Shown: positions 22,501 to 34,510 of the stretch, in pieces
Numbering within the stretch: the first letter of the stretch is position 1
Layout of the letters: each line of letters opens with the position of its first letter
Source of the DNA: Rotaria sordida
Taxonomy: Eukaryota > Rotifera > Eurotatoria > Philodinida > Philodinidae
Assembly: GCA_905250125.1 (NCBI GenBank)
Contig: CAJNOL010000225.1
Coordinates: 129,809 to 193,808 of the forward strand
DNA length: 64,000 bases
Direction of reading: 5' to 3'
Made by a program: the position numbers and the translations under genes
Notes under the pieces: generated by a model
What the model was told of the DNA's origin: nothing
Databases searched by the model: none
What the model saw: the letters and a program-made list of their open reading frames with translations, nothing else

Positions 22501-24483
22501 TTGCTCACCAGGACACTTAGTTGCTAGGACACTTGCTCGCTCGGACACATAGTCGCAATGTATAAAATAAAAAGAATTTGTACTTCAGAAACAAGAAACA
22601 TGATTGATGATGTTATGAAAACTTGAACAGAGAATAATACAACAATATTTGAACAATAATATAGCAGAAACCCAACAGCACATATCATACAATGTTGAAC
22701 AATAAGTAAGAGAACAAATATACAGACTTTATAGAGACAACCAAAATCCGGGGCATGTTAATTCTTTGTAAATGTATGCATAAGAATTTTCTATTAGCAA
22801 ACGAAATCGTCTAAATGTGCCTTTTTTAAAGTTTTTGATGGAATAACTGACATTATTGCTTATCGTGAAGTCATTCTATTAGTGTATGCAATCTTTATAT
22901 ATATATATATATCGCTGAGAGTAACTTGTCATTACATTAAAATCATTAATTCGAGAAATGTTGCAACAACCAAGTCAATTAATTTATGACGATCATCGTT
23001 GTCACATAGAAATTTCATGTATTGTGCCATTTTATTTCGTTACATTATTCAAAATTCTTGTAATAACCTACACAGCAGATGCGCACTAGTTCAGCCAGAC
23101 TGGGTGCCAAACTGAATACCCAGTTCATCAGTCTGCGAGTTAAAGACTAGGTCCGGTTGGCATCTAACGTACATGATATTTAGCAGTTATAAAACAAAAA
23201 TCGGTAGGTGCTGATTCAGAAGTACTAAATATGCACCCGCTCCGTCGATACCCAGTCGATCAGTCAGAACTGGGAATGGTACATAAACATTGCACAACGA
23301 GCAAGTGTCCGACCGAGCAAATGTCCGCGCGCAAGTGTCCGTGCGACCAACTGTCCTAGACCCATTCGAGTACTACCCAACGAATTCAGACCGCGCCGAA
23401 TATGTAGATAGTTGTTCAAGTAGGTCTTGAAGGAGATAGGCGATTATTTGAGTTTAGATATTTCCAAACATCATTTAGAAAGTCTGTTGTCTTTCAGATT
23501 TTGAGTGATTCACTTCATTGCCTGTAGAGCTATTATAGCTAACCTTGAAAATCCTTCTTTTGGTTTACTTCTACTCCCTAGGTTTATTAATTAACTCAAA
23601 ATGACTACGTTCAAGATCGAACTCAAAGCTAAACGTTTGGAGTTAGTGCATGCCTAAGCTGAGGCTTGAAACGTTCGCGCTGATTTGTGCTCACACTATG
23701 TAGGTGTTATGGAAGAAAGGACCTCTTATGAAAGTTTCGTCTAATTTGGAACTGTGAAAAATTGTGCAAGCTCATTATTCGAATTCCAACCAGATAAAAG
23801 CAAAAATTCGTTTTTCTTTCGTGAATCGATAGACTGAAAGACGCAGTTTCAGATTATATATATAATTTTCTCCGAAATGTCTTCTTCTTATTATTTTTTT
23901 TAATTTATTGACGGTCAAAAAGAGGCTCCTAATTCTTACTAGCAGCATTTTTTGACGAAGCTTTCCGACTAACATTGACACGAAGAACAAAGACTTTTAT
24001 GCCATTAAATAATCCATATGTCAGAGTATATGTTGCTCACAGTTCCGTCACAGACCATGACAAGCATCACCTCAAATATTGTGTTTCATATTTTGATCGT
24101 ACAGAGATTATGCTAATAGTTTTTGTTTTATCTTAGGCCTTTCAATTTGGTCAGGTATATCATCGTTATCATTATCTTTATCACAAATTGAAGATCGTTT
24201 AACATTTTTACATACTGTTGCCCCATCTTATAATCGTAAACATCTATTTGTACGTCGTTATGAACTTGATTTACGTTTGAATGAATTAGAAATGTTAAAA
24301 AATGATTTATTAACAGTAACACAATTATTAAATCATCATTTAAGTGAACTTTATTCATTAGATGTTATTGATGAATGGTTTGATCTTTATATAACGCCTA
24401 TATTAGGACGAATTAATGCCACTTTAATTGAATTTTCACCTGTACGCAATCAAACATCATGGTCACGACGGCCGTTTATCTAG
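19534..24483 (+). CDS. HEXD: Hexosaminidase D (GH20)
   Basis: Six exons join in phase: 19534-19944, 20002-20212, 20269-20401, 20468-20576, 21758-22208, 24137-24483, giving 553 residues. The protein has a short basic N-terminus, one hydrophobic segment at about residues 18-30 (a signal anchor by appearance), and a GH20 beta-barrel. Recognisable parts are HLDLKGAPP, GIVIEYEDLLP, IPLIQTFGHLEW, the catalytic Asp-Glu in IIHIGCDEVT, ILIWDDV, TWAASAFKGG and LTGWSRFDH. Hexosaminidase D releases terminal N-acetylgalactosamine or N-acetylglucosamine. The two last introns are long (1.2 and 1.9 kb), unlike the others (about 50-65 bases). The last one contains a foldback element. Confidence 0.92.
22350..23390. 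repeat. Foldback-type element with tandem-repeat arms (HEXD intron 5)
   Basis: The two ends are inverted copies: the left reads AGTTCGAGTAAGTAACGGAC then AGTTGGTCGCACGG, and the right complements it around 23338-23370. The left arm continues as about 11 imperfect 16-base units of the type GGACACTTGCTCGCTA (22386-22560); the right arm has about three inverted units (23297-23358). This part is strikingly richer in GC than its surroundings. A core with its own hairpins (ACTGGGT...ACCCAGT, near 23098-23125) lies between. The architecture matches Foldback/Galileo-type DNA elements, whose long arms contain tandem repeats. I see no transposase. Confidence 0.7.
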
Positions 24484-27400
24484 TCGAGTATTGTCATATG
24501 ATAATCATGCCTATAATAATCTCAATTTTTTTTTTAATTTGGTTTGTTTTAAACAACAAATGAATGAGTATGCTCTATTTCTACACATCTGATTTTTTTT
24601 TTACTTCATTTATAAGTAATGATGCAGTTTAGTTTTCTTATTTCTATGGTTTTAAAGTGTTCTTTTTTTTTTTGAAATAATAGTCGACATAATAAATGGA
24701 TTTGTTTTTCGATTAAGCTTGATAATAAAAATTTATGTTATCCAATGAAAAACGATAGACGAGTGTCAGATTTTTGAATAAAATATTATGTAATCGTAGC
24801 TGATTGACAGATAATAGGCTTTCCAATTTTTATTTCATAAATTTTTTGTTTCGACTTTTCTGATCTTATAACGTCGCGTATGATCCGACGAAAACTGCAT
24901 AGAAAATCGTAGTCTCACAAGTCTTATGTAAATTCGTATTATAAGATTATAGGACACCTGAAGTGACGGTAAGATCTTTCAAGATTGTTATAGTGCGATT
25001 TCATCTAAGATTTCTGAGATTACGATTTTTTTCATCTGGGGACTGGTGTTGGTTCTGATCTGACCGGTAATTATCGGCCGACTGGCCGATTTAAAATCTG
25101 TACTGGTACTGGCTCTATCTCTGGTGTCATCAATAACAAACTGTACTTTTTCTTTCTGTGCAACGATCTGAAAAAGATTTGGCTTTGGGAATAATGCTTT
25201 GCTATTTGAATCAGTTTTTGAACAAAAATTAAATAAACAGTTTGTGTTTTGGTAACGGCTGCCTAATTACAAACTATTTATATTAATTCTGCCCGAAAGC
25301 AAATCGACATCCAAATAGTAAAGCTGTTTTTACTAACTCTTTAAAATATCTTAGATTTGTTCTACTCCTCGAACACGTCTATAAGATTCTGTTTGACTAC
25401 TTATTAATTTCGAATAAAAAACGGGAAGTTCGAAATATGCAATCAATTATGACTAACAACAGAATATGACAGGAACATCATTCAATTACGATAGTTTTCA
25501 GTATAAATTTAATATAATTTATTGTGAATTCCTGCTACGTGTTATTTAATCGGAAGATAAATCTGTCTTTTAGCTTTTTATGATATTAAGAATTATATGC
25601 TGCCCTTTATGTAGTTAGGAGATTATTCGAAGTGTGTTTTATGATAGCTTGATCGACAATAAAGCTGACTAGGTGTTGAACAATGAAATATTTATATTCT
25701 TGAAGAGGCTTGAACAAAAGACAAAAAGATTTAGGGTATCAGAAAAAAATGCACACACTATGTTCATGTAGAGTGTCGATTAGTTGCCTCTGAACCTGTT
25801 AAAGACTAACAGTTTTGTTCAAATTTTCGTCTTAATAATCATTTGTATGAGTAAAATGATTTTACACGAGTGTTTTTTATGTTAGACACAAATGTCGATG
25901 TACGAAATGTTCTAAAATGAATTGAATAATCTTTTTTATTTTGAATCTTAACAGATGTAAATAAGAAAATAATAATTTATTTATAACATTTAATGAAATT
26001 CATCATCAAATCTAAAAAACATATACGTAAAATAATGACCATGAATGAATAATTATTTTGTTTGAGTCATGAGGATTTATTGTTGGCAACAATTTTGTAT
26101 AGAATTTACATGACACTGTTACTTTCTTGCCATTTGATGAAATATTAAACATATGTATTTAATGACAAATTAATTCTTTCTAGAATGTTGTGTAATGTTT
26201 GTTTCTTTGCGCTGCTAATGCGATATTCTTTCATCATATTAGATGGATTTCAGTTGGGATCAATGAAAATATGAAAGAAACATTTACAATTAACTTTTTT
26301 CATCTAAACTAATAATTAGAAAAACAAATACAAGCAAATCGATGTATTATTTGCCCAATTTTGATGACAATATATCAGAATTAATGCTTGAGAAAAAAAA
26401 TAAAATCTGACACTTAAAAGTTTTCATATCAATGGTGAATGAGTTTTTTTGTCAATATCGGGAAGATATCAGTATAATTTAAGCAATTAAAATAGAGACA
26501 TATACATTCATATTGTCTAAACTGGAAACTTCGATTAATACTCGTTCGATCAAAAATATTTTATTCATAAGTTTCTTCTCAATGATGAAATTTTTGTCAT
26601 GCGTCATGAACTAAAAAAAAAGTTCTTTCGTTATTTATCGAAATCGTTGATATATTTTTATCCTAGTAAACCTTTCATTATCAATAAGCCATATGAACAA
26701 CATAGATGGAAATTGACGAAAAAAAAACGCGATGAAAAGTCAATAGAAAAAAACGACGACAGAAATCAAACACTTGCTCTTGTATGAACGGAAAAAGCTA
26801 ATACTTGCATATCTGTATTTTTGTTTTTTTACTATTGAAAAAAAAAACGAAAACACCCGTGTAGAACTAAAAATTTTTCAACAAATCATTCTATATTCTT
26901 TTTGAGTGGAAATTTATTAATAACAACTTCAATGTTTTCAATTATTGTTTTTCTTTTTTATATTTATTTTATTTCTATTGATGGTGCAATAGTTCGTAGC
27001 GATTAAAAACAATAATAAACGACGCAAATTACAAAAGAGAGAAATTCTTATGAGAAAAAACAATTGCAAATGAAGGATAACAGAGGATAAACTATCGAAT
27101 CAGTGTGCATTTTTATGTGTCATGAAGAATATCATGAGTCAATATCTTGATATGAAATAGGGAGAGAGAAAACAAACTCATCAAGTGATAGCATAATGAA
27201 AAAAGAGAAATAAAATTCATGAATCAGTCCATACCCTTATTATCAACATATCTAGCTATCAATGTATGAATAACGGATCTAGAGTCTATAGATTATGAAA
27301 TAAACGAGATTACTTGTGCGGAGCTCGACAAAGAAAGAGAAGAAAAAAGAAACAAAAAACATGTATAAACAAAATACCCGTCACAGTGGTTGCTTAATGC

Positions 27401-27628
27401 TGCCTCCCTTCGTCGAATAAAAAGAAAAAACAACAAAAAGGGGCTATCATTTCTCTTCTATATATGTGGCTGATTTCACAGTATAAAAGATCTAAAAAAA
27501 AAGCATTCATACAACACTATGGGTTTCACTTTTTGCAAGATTTAATTGTCGTGTGTCATTGTATTTAGTTCTATTAGCATCAAATCAAAAATTATCAGTA
27601 GGTTCTTGTATCTCACGTTTTCTTTTGG
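24484..27628. other. Intergenic, HEXD to F-BAR gene
   Basis: About 3.1 kb with no supportable gene. A small patch near 25040-25115 is unusually rich in CTGGT/CCGGT words. The rest is AT-rich with homopolymer runs. The last 150 bases carry a TATA box (27482) for the next gene. Confidence 0.5.
27482..27488 (+). promoter_or_regulatory. TATA box of the F-BAR gene
   Basis: TATAAAA lies 147 bases before the first ATG of the F-BAR frame, in a local context (GTATAAAAGATC) close to the metazoan consensus. Transcription would start near 27510. Confidence 0.45.
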
Positions 27629-28612
27629 ATGAATGATGTTTTTATCCTCTATCTTGCAGTGCAGTGTATTTTACCACAGAGTCAAACGACACCAGAAAAA
27701 TGTTTGTCTAATCCTTGGCATGGCAAAGGTTTTTGTGAACCTAATCAATACAAATCATCCATTGATCGTTGTGAAGGTGGACATAAATCATGTGACTTAA
27801 GCATTGAAATTTATAAAGAACTTGTTAAAGTTCTAGAACATTGTTCTGAGTCATTACATCAATGGTCATTGACAAGTCAAAGAAAAATTGTTCAATCAAA
27901 AGAATTTGGTACTACAAGAGCAGCATGGATCGAGTCTATACAAGCAGTTGAAAAACTAGCTGAAAGAAATGAAGATATAACTAAAAATATTCAACATCAT
28001 GTTATTGATAAAATGGTTGCTTATAAAAATTCAAAATATGAAAGATCATTTCTTCATTTGAAAAAAGTTAAAGAATTTGAAAAAGATTTTAAAAAAGTAC
28101 AAAAACCATGGTTGGAATTATTAAATAAAATTAATGAAGCAAAACAAGAATTTCATCATGCAAGTCGTAAATTACATCATGCTAAACGAGCAGAAAATGT
28201 TATTAAAACAGATTTAGGTACTACTGATGAACAGAAGAAAAAAGTAAAAGATAGTGTTCATCATTATGAATCTGAAACAGAAACATGTAGAAGTACATAT
28301 TCTAAATTAATGGAAGATATGAAAGCAAAACAACCAGGTTATCAAGAAGAGATGTTTAAAATACTATCTCGTACAGATGATTTTGAACGAGACCGTTTAA
28401 ATCAATTTAAATTAATGTTCAATGCTCTTCAAGAAGCAATATCCATTGAAAACGATGCACGACATACTGAAATGTCTGACTTATTTAATAAAGCAATTGG
28501 CAAACATAATATTAATAGTGATATTGAATATTTTAATAAACATTACGGTCGTGAAACAAAAACCAAATGGCCTGTTTTTGAAGATGTACATGAATCATGC
28601 CATTCTCTATAG
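27629..28612 (+). CDS. F-BAR-only syndapin (PACSIN)-like protein, single exon
   Basis: A 327-residue frame without introns. From about residue 30 it follows the PACSIN F-BAR domain to its end: the IDRCEGGHKSCDLS start, AWIESIQAVEKLAE, the FKKVQKPW signature, an AKQEFHHASRKLH helix, DEQKKKVKDSVHHYE, and a closing WPVFED where PACSINs have NWPQFEEW. The stop comes 8 residues later, so the linker, NPF motifs and SH3 domain that recruit dynamin and N-WASP are absent. F-BAR dimers bend membranes in endocytosis. The first 20 residues are hydrophobic (VFILYLAVQCIL), odd for this family. Either they form a signal sequence, or they are an artefact and the exon begins at the acceptor-like CTTGCAG (27651-27657) or ACCACAG (27671-27677). 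The lack of introns suggests a retrocopy. Confidence 0.8.
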   Translation: MNDVFILYLAVQCILPQSQTTPEKCLSNPWHGKGFCEPNQYKSSIDRCEGGHKSCDLSIEIYKELVKVLEHCSESLHQWSLTSQRKIVQSKEFGTTRAAWIESIQAVEKLAERNEDITKNIQHHVIDKMVAYKNSKYERSFLHLKKVKEFEKDFKKVQKPWLELLNKINEAKQEFHHASRKLHHAKRAENVIKTDLGTTDEQKKKVKDSVHHYESETETCRSTYSKLMEDMKAKQPGYQEEMFKILSRTDDFERDRLNQFKLMFNALQEAISIENDARHTEMSDLFNKAIGKHNINSDIEYFNKHYGRETKTKWPVFEDVHESCHSL

Positions 28613-31450
28613 ACATAAATATTAAAAAACAAAATCAAATAGCAAGGCATATCGAGAGAAGAGAATTGAGGAAGAACACTTCTTATGTAGTCTTTCGTGT
28701 GATCCTTTTTTATCAGCATATTTTTTAAAAAGTGCTGGAAAAAATTTCAACAAAACAAATGAAGAACCGATAAGAACTTGTCTTCCTGCGATCTCCTCCC
28801 TATATGTTAAACCTTGTTCTAATTAATTGTGTGCTTTTTCTTTGTGTCTATCGACAAGAATATTCATTTTTATCTAGATCTTCCTAATTTTTTATACTCT
28901 CAGTGTGGTAATTTTAATTCAGAAAAAAAAACTATGAGTTATTTATATTACTCTATTTTGCTATTTTCCTTCAGTAGTTAGTAGAAACAAATGTATTATT
29001 TACGAAATATAACGATTTGTACATTTTTTTTTGGCATTACAACCAGCGGTGTAACCAGGATTTTTATACCAATGGACAAACTTCTCTTGTGTTTACAGAT
29101 GATTTTTCAGCATAGCATGCAAATGTTGCATGTTTGTCACTATTTAAATCTGACATGAAAAGAAAATTTTAAAATCAATAAAATTTTTTTGTTTTCGTTT
29201 TTTTATCTTTTATCGTAAGCCATATTCATTTCGCTCGAATATTATGTGTAAAAAGTCTGTGAAGCTCATTTTTTTTTAATATATGAAGAAAAATATACGA
29301 TAAACTTTTTCTTTTTATGAAACAATTGTTAAAAGCTTTTAGAACAAATAATGTAGAAAGGCATAAGAGGGCAACTAAATCACGTCGAAGGTCTTTTGCT
29401 AACATTTACGTAGAAAACCAAGGCTTTTTACTAGAACAATAGTAATTTACTCAAAAATCCGGTTTCTGTGTGTCAATTTTTTTTAAAAAATACACCGAAT
29501 TTCTGGAAAGGTTTTCGGAAAATCCATGACCTTCTATTGCGCCTTATAGAATTCTTCTTGTGGGTGGCATTCTAATATAGGACGACCTTTTATTCTAGAA
29601 GGATTTAGATTGTCTTCGAGCAAAACTAGAATTTCAGTTTTGTACAAACGTAATTAGAATTAGACTAGCAGTAAATTGATCATGTTGAAAACAGTTCGAG
29701 TTTAAACAGAAAAGGAGCTTTTTTAATATTTTGCAAAGTGTTTTTTCAATCGAACAAGTTACACTTCATATTATCTTAACTCATTGATCAATATTTTTAG
29801 ACGATTCTACTTTAGAATGACATACAGTCAAACAAAAAATTTCTACTTTTTTAAATGAATATTGGTCTGTGCAGCATCTTTCTTTACAGGCACTTGTCGT
29901 TGCAAAAACATGAAGTTTATATGCTTCATTCATTGTAATATCTCTTATATTATCTATGATTACTTGTTATAATTCTTTTGTATATGCTGATTTTAACTCA
30001 ACTAAATCTTCAACTACTAGTGTTTTTCTAATTTACCGTACTGTTTCATATAAACGACACTTTGAAAAAGAAAAAAAATAGATTGGGAAAGAAATCTCGT
30101 TTTTGCTCAGACTCTAATTATTTTCGATCTAATCAAGTTACCATCTAATCCAATTTTAATTACAATCAGACAAAACTGAAAACTTAATTTCATCCGAGTC
30201 GAAATAAATGTAATCTGTGATATCAGCTTTTTCTTGATTTTATGAAGATTTATGTTGAATGAATAAAACTCGTAAAACAGGCCTTTCTCTTATTCACATC
30301 CAACCTCGAAGAGCTGTCCTGTTGTTCGAGAATTGGAAGACAAAATCATAAAATGCGTCGTATTGTCGATTCATAATGTCGAAGGGAAGATATTTTATAT
30401 TCACACTTGAAAGTTTATGGGAAGCATATTGAAAAGAAACACTGAAGAGAGACACATATGCTTGTACGTGTGTGAAAGGAAGAAGGTGAGAATGACGCTG
30501 AAGTACTGGTGAGAAGATCAAGTATTTTTGTTCTGTTTCGTCGCTAGTGACACAGCAGACGAATGATCGATGACAAAAATCTAAACCATCTATTCGTTGC
30601 ATTCACTGTTTCATCTATTGCAGCAATCTGTAGCAGTTCTGTGCAAGATGTCATGATATGTAGTAGAATAGTGCAATTTATTTTCTGAATGAAAATCAAA
30701 GTATAAGACATTGTTCGTGCAAAAGCATAAGCTCGAAAAATTTTAGAGCCACACAGAATTACATAAATACTCTAAACAAAACGTTGTTGTTGAAATTTTT
30801 CGCGAATTTTATGATTTTATATAATCCAATCATAGTATTGTTTTGTAGAATGGATCCGAAGAAAAATTTGAAAACTTTGCTGGACTACAGTCCATTTCAA
30901 AACATCTGTTATCGTAATAATATCTTCTCTGTTTGTCAAAGAAGAAACATACATATAATTGTTTCGAAAAATAAATTTCATCACATTTCTTTCACAGAAA
31001 ATCGTATAAATGATGTGTCAATTAAACATAAATAAAAGTATGATGATGATCTCAACAACGAGCGATCTACTAGCGCTAGATATTTCTTTCATCTTCACCA
31101 AAATATTCATCATTATAATTAAGTAGTTTATTGCATTTCGATGTAAATTTACTCTTGAATTTAGAATCAAATAGTTGAACCAACTGTAGAAAAGTAAATC
31201 ATAATGGATAAACAGCAAGATCTCGTTATTGAATGCTAAGATAGACATTTTTTTTATATTTAACAAATACTTTCAATTTCCACAAAAGTGAGTTTTGAAA
31301 GAATTTTTTGAGAGGGTAAAAACCCAATGGATCGATCAGTTGGAAATAATTATTTCTCAGATGAATCGATAAGTTTACTTTTATTCTTCTTTCTGCATCT
31401 TGACTCATGATTCATGAGTCATGAAACTTTTGTGTTCTTGTATAAAGGCA
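28613..31450. other. Intergenic, F-BAR gene to UAS-PARP gene
   Basis: About 2.8 kb, AT-rich, with no gene I can support. Short open frames (for example 30294-30602 on the minus strand) show no family likeness or plausible splice partners. Confidence 0.5.
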
Positions 31451-31502
31451 AACTATGCTGTTATAAAAAAAAACCCAACTATGCTGTTATAAAAAAAAAC
31501 CC
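31451..31502 (+). promoter_or_regulatory. Perfect 26-base tandem duplication carrying two TATA-like boxes
   Basis: The unit AACTATGCTGTTATAAAAAA plus AAACCC occurs twice with no mismatch (31451-31476, 31477-31502), followed by a 7-base partial third copy. Each unit contains TTATAAAA. The block ends 90 bases before the ATG of the UAS-PARP gene, so it may be a doubled core promoter. That role is inferred only from position and sequence. Confidence 0.5.
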
Positions 31503-31592
31503 AACTATAAACGCTTTTTTATTCATTATAAAAAGTGCTGATTTCAACGATTATATTTTGTTAGAAATTTTTCGAAGCAATAATCGATAAAC

Positions 31593-33780
31593 ATGTTGCA
31601 TTCTCAAGACGCAGAAGAATTAAGTAATGGTAGTGATACAGAGATCAGCGATAGCGAGGTAAGCAATCATTGTTAAGAATAATTTTCTATTTCTAATGAT
31701 CATAATTTATACAGTTTGTTGAATATGAACATGTATTTGCTGGACCAGAAAAGAGTCTGAGTAAGTGATAACTAACGAGTGACGAATCAAGAATGGTGGT
31801 CTGAATGTACTGAGAACATCTCAGCCTGTTTTTGCTGCTTAGCCTTGAGTTCTTTACAAAAAAGATTTAATTTGTAATTCTGCATAAAATGACAACTTTC
31901 ATGAAAAAGAATTTTTTTGCTGCTATGATTGAAATTAAATAAAGATACAGCTTGAATTTTTCAGAATCTCTAGTTCTTAAAGGTTTTCATCGAAAAACAT
32001 ATTAGCCCATGTATCACTGCGATTTTTGGTCCTAATGCAGCTCCAGCGATTTCTTTTCTACCATTTTCTTTCAAACTTTACTCACTGAAACGAACTGTTG
32101 CATTACATGAGCTAGGTACGCGTCGCAAGCTAAAGTCATAATGACATATAGATTAAGCTACTTTTCAAAAACAACCTTAGAAAAATGAAGATTTTGAAAA
32201 ATTTCAGTCATATCTTTTTTTCAGCTTTAATCGTAGAAGAAAAAACATATCGTTGTATGCAGAATTACATACCGAATCTTCTGGTGAAAAGTTTAAAGTT
32301 AAGGAGTGGAAGCGGACCAAAACGTTCTCAAGATATTGAGACCATCATTCTTTATGCGACACCCATTATTATACCACTGTCGAAATACATAACATCCGAA
32401 TGTATTTGTTGTTATAGTGCCGGAACTACCTCTTGAAAAAGAAGTGTCTGAAAATGACATTCGATCGGCAATAGAAAAATTCGCACAAAATTTTGACGAA
32501 GTTTATCCAACACCAGGACCTGCACTATATATGGGACCGCTCCATGAAGCCATGAATGATTCATTATTGGATCCTGATCCTAGCAAAGTAAGTTTTGAAT
32601 TATTTTATATCACAGATTGAAAGAATTTGTTCGTTTTTCTTTTTATCTATAGCGACGTCCTTTGTTACTCTATTTGCATCGGAATAATACACCATCTACA
32701 CATTTATTTTGTAAAAATGTACTTTGTAACGGTGAAATTATCAATTATATTGAAAGCAATTATCTTGTCTGGGCATGGGATTGTACAAAAGATGCTAATT
32801 ATCAACGGTAAGTGAATTTAGAACTGAAACATAAAAGAATATCGCCATTGAAATCGAGATGATCAGATTCGAGCGATACCTTGTGTTTATGAATATCGAT
32901 ATGGATTTTTTAAATAGGTTTCTATTGATGTTACTTAAACATGCTGGTCCCAATGTTACAGCAACAGTGGTTACAATACCTATTGATGAATATCCACAGT
33001 TGATCTGTCTTTTATACGATCAAGATCAAGTCAATGCTATTAAAGTCATTTACAATCCTGACGACTGCACGTCTGTAGATGAAATATACATGCGTCTTCT
33101 TAGCATAACAGAACGATTCAATTCTTCAATGGAGATACTTAACGATAAAATTCAAAGTTTTTCTATCCTGTCCTCTTGTAGTTGGTCACCTCCAACGAGT
33201 CAATTGCACATTCTCAATCAACAAACAGATGAGTTTCGAAATGTTGCTAGTTATTTTACGAACGATCATTGGCAAATCATTTGTATTGAACGAATTGAAA
33301 ATGAAATATGGCGTACGACTTATCAAAACGAGAAGAAAACAATTGATGAACGTCTTCATTCCACTCAAGCTGATTGGGTTCTTTTTCATGGTTGTCTACG
33401 AACAGCTTCTCAAGAAATTTTACAACGAGGATTTCACCAAAAAATTGTCGGTATACATGGTAAAACGAAGGAAAATTTATTGAAAAGCATTTGCATCAAT
33501 ATTTTTCGTTATTCTAGGTACAGACTACGGTGACGGATTCTACTTTTCAACGAATCCAATGCGTAGTCACAAGTACGCTTTGCCTGATCTATCACGTTGG
33601 GGTGAACGAACAATGCTTATATGTCATGTTATCATTGGTCAAACACATCATGGCCATTCGACGATGAAAACCAATGGAATACAATACGATTCAGTCACCG
33701 ATGGATCAGAGATTTATGTTGTCTCTTCAAATCGACAAATTTTACCGGAATATCGTGTCACATATAAATATATTTCGTGA
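31593..33780 (+). CDS. FAF1-like UAS domain fused to a PARP (mono-ADP-ribosyltransferase) catalytic domain
   Basis: Six exons join in phase: 31593-31658, 31715-31760, 32418-32587, 32653-32807, 32918-33459, 33518-33780, giving 413 residues. Residues 1-90 match the FAF1 stretch before its UAS domain (SDTEISDSEFVEYEHVFAG). Residues 90-205 are the thioredoxin-like UAS domain: RRPLLLYLHRNN, LFCKNVLCNGEIINYIESNY, VWAWDCTKDANYQRF, TSVDEIYMRLL. From about residue 230 it is a PARP domain: FRNVASYF, WRTTYQNEKK, the NAD-binding LFHGC, GDGFYFSTN, a Tyr in HKYALPD, and a closing ILPEYRVTYKY. The triad reads H-Y-I, the mono-transferase type seen in PARP10. FAF1's UBA, UBL and UBX parts are absent. FAF1 links ubiquitin to p97; this protein may bring ADP-ribosylation there, which is inference. 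Intron 2 (657 bases) holds no recognised exon. Confidence 0.85.
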
Positions 33781-34419
33781 TCAATTGATTTTCATACTTC
33801 ATATACGAGCAAAACAAAAAGACGTCTGTTGAAGATATTTTCTCGTGTAATAGTGTACATGTATAATTTAGTCAAGTCAAAATAAATCATATAGGATGAA
33901 AGCAAGACCCTCTTTTGCCTATAAATAAATTTAAGATGTCTGATCAAATCATTCTTCTCCGATGAGTTTAATTTCACTGAACGAACATCGTAATGAGTCC
34001 AGATACTGATAACATAAATCGATTAATTGTTACATGCAAATTGTTAAACAAAATACAACTATTCGGATACTTCAATCAAGTCACCCGTTCTTCTGAGAAT
34101 TGATGACTTTATTCTAGTTGACGTTCTTCTTCAATATTTCTCCATCAAATCAAATTGAATGATATTGAATATCGAGATCGTCGAACTTTTCATTGTCAAT
34201 AGTTTTGATTCATTGATAAGCATCTGAACGCATACAATTTAGATAGAATCCAAAAACGGAAAGAGAAATATCTTGCTTTCTATATTCTATCTGTCGAGAC
34301 ATGCGGAATGAATCAAGAGACTTTTGTTGGATGTGAGTGTGAACATTTTCTTTAACCATTCCCACATCTACACCCATATTGAGGAACTTCCTGCTGCCCA
34401 ATAATGAAAGGTAAGCACA

Positions 34420-34510
34420 AGTGTAGCTTGGATGCGGGTGTAGGTATGGGGTGTGTTAGGAGCAGAGAAACACCTACAACCACCCACATCTAAAAAAGTG
34501 AGCTCGAAAT
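34420..34510. repeat. GT-rich hairpin repeat, copy 1
   Basis: The segment GATGCGGGTGTAGGT...GGAGCAGAGAAACACCTACA can fold on GTGTAGGT/ACCTACA. The same layout, with different paired bases but the same loop core (AGCAGAGAAA), recurs at 38050-38145. The G-rich strand resembles diverged TGTGGG repeats. Confidence 0.5.

Noticed and set aside
22350-23390. The tandem units in the HEXD intron considered as a CRISPR-like array
   Set aside because: Units are contiguous and imperfect with no unique spacers, and the host is a eukaryote; a foldback element explains them.
30294-30602. A 102-codon minus-strand open frame
   Set aside because: Low-complexity composition, no splice partners, no recognisable motif.
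32185-32436. An 83-codon plus-strand open frame in UAS-PARP intron 2
   Set aside because: Phase-consistent splicing skips it (31760 to 32418) and the joined protein then follows FAF1 without a gap.
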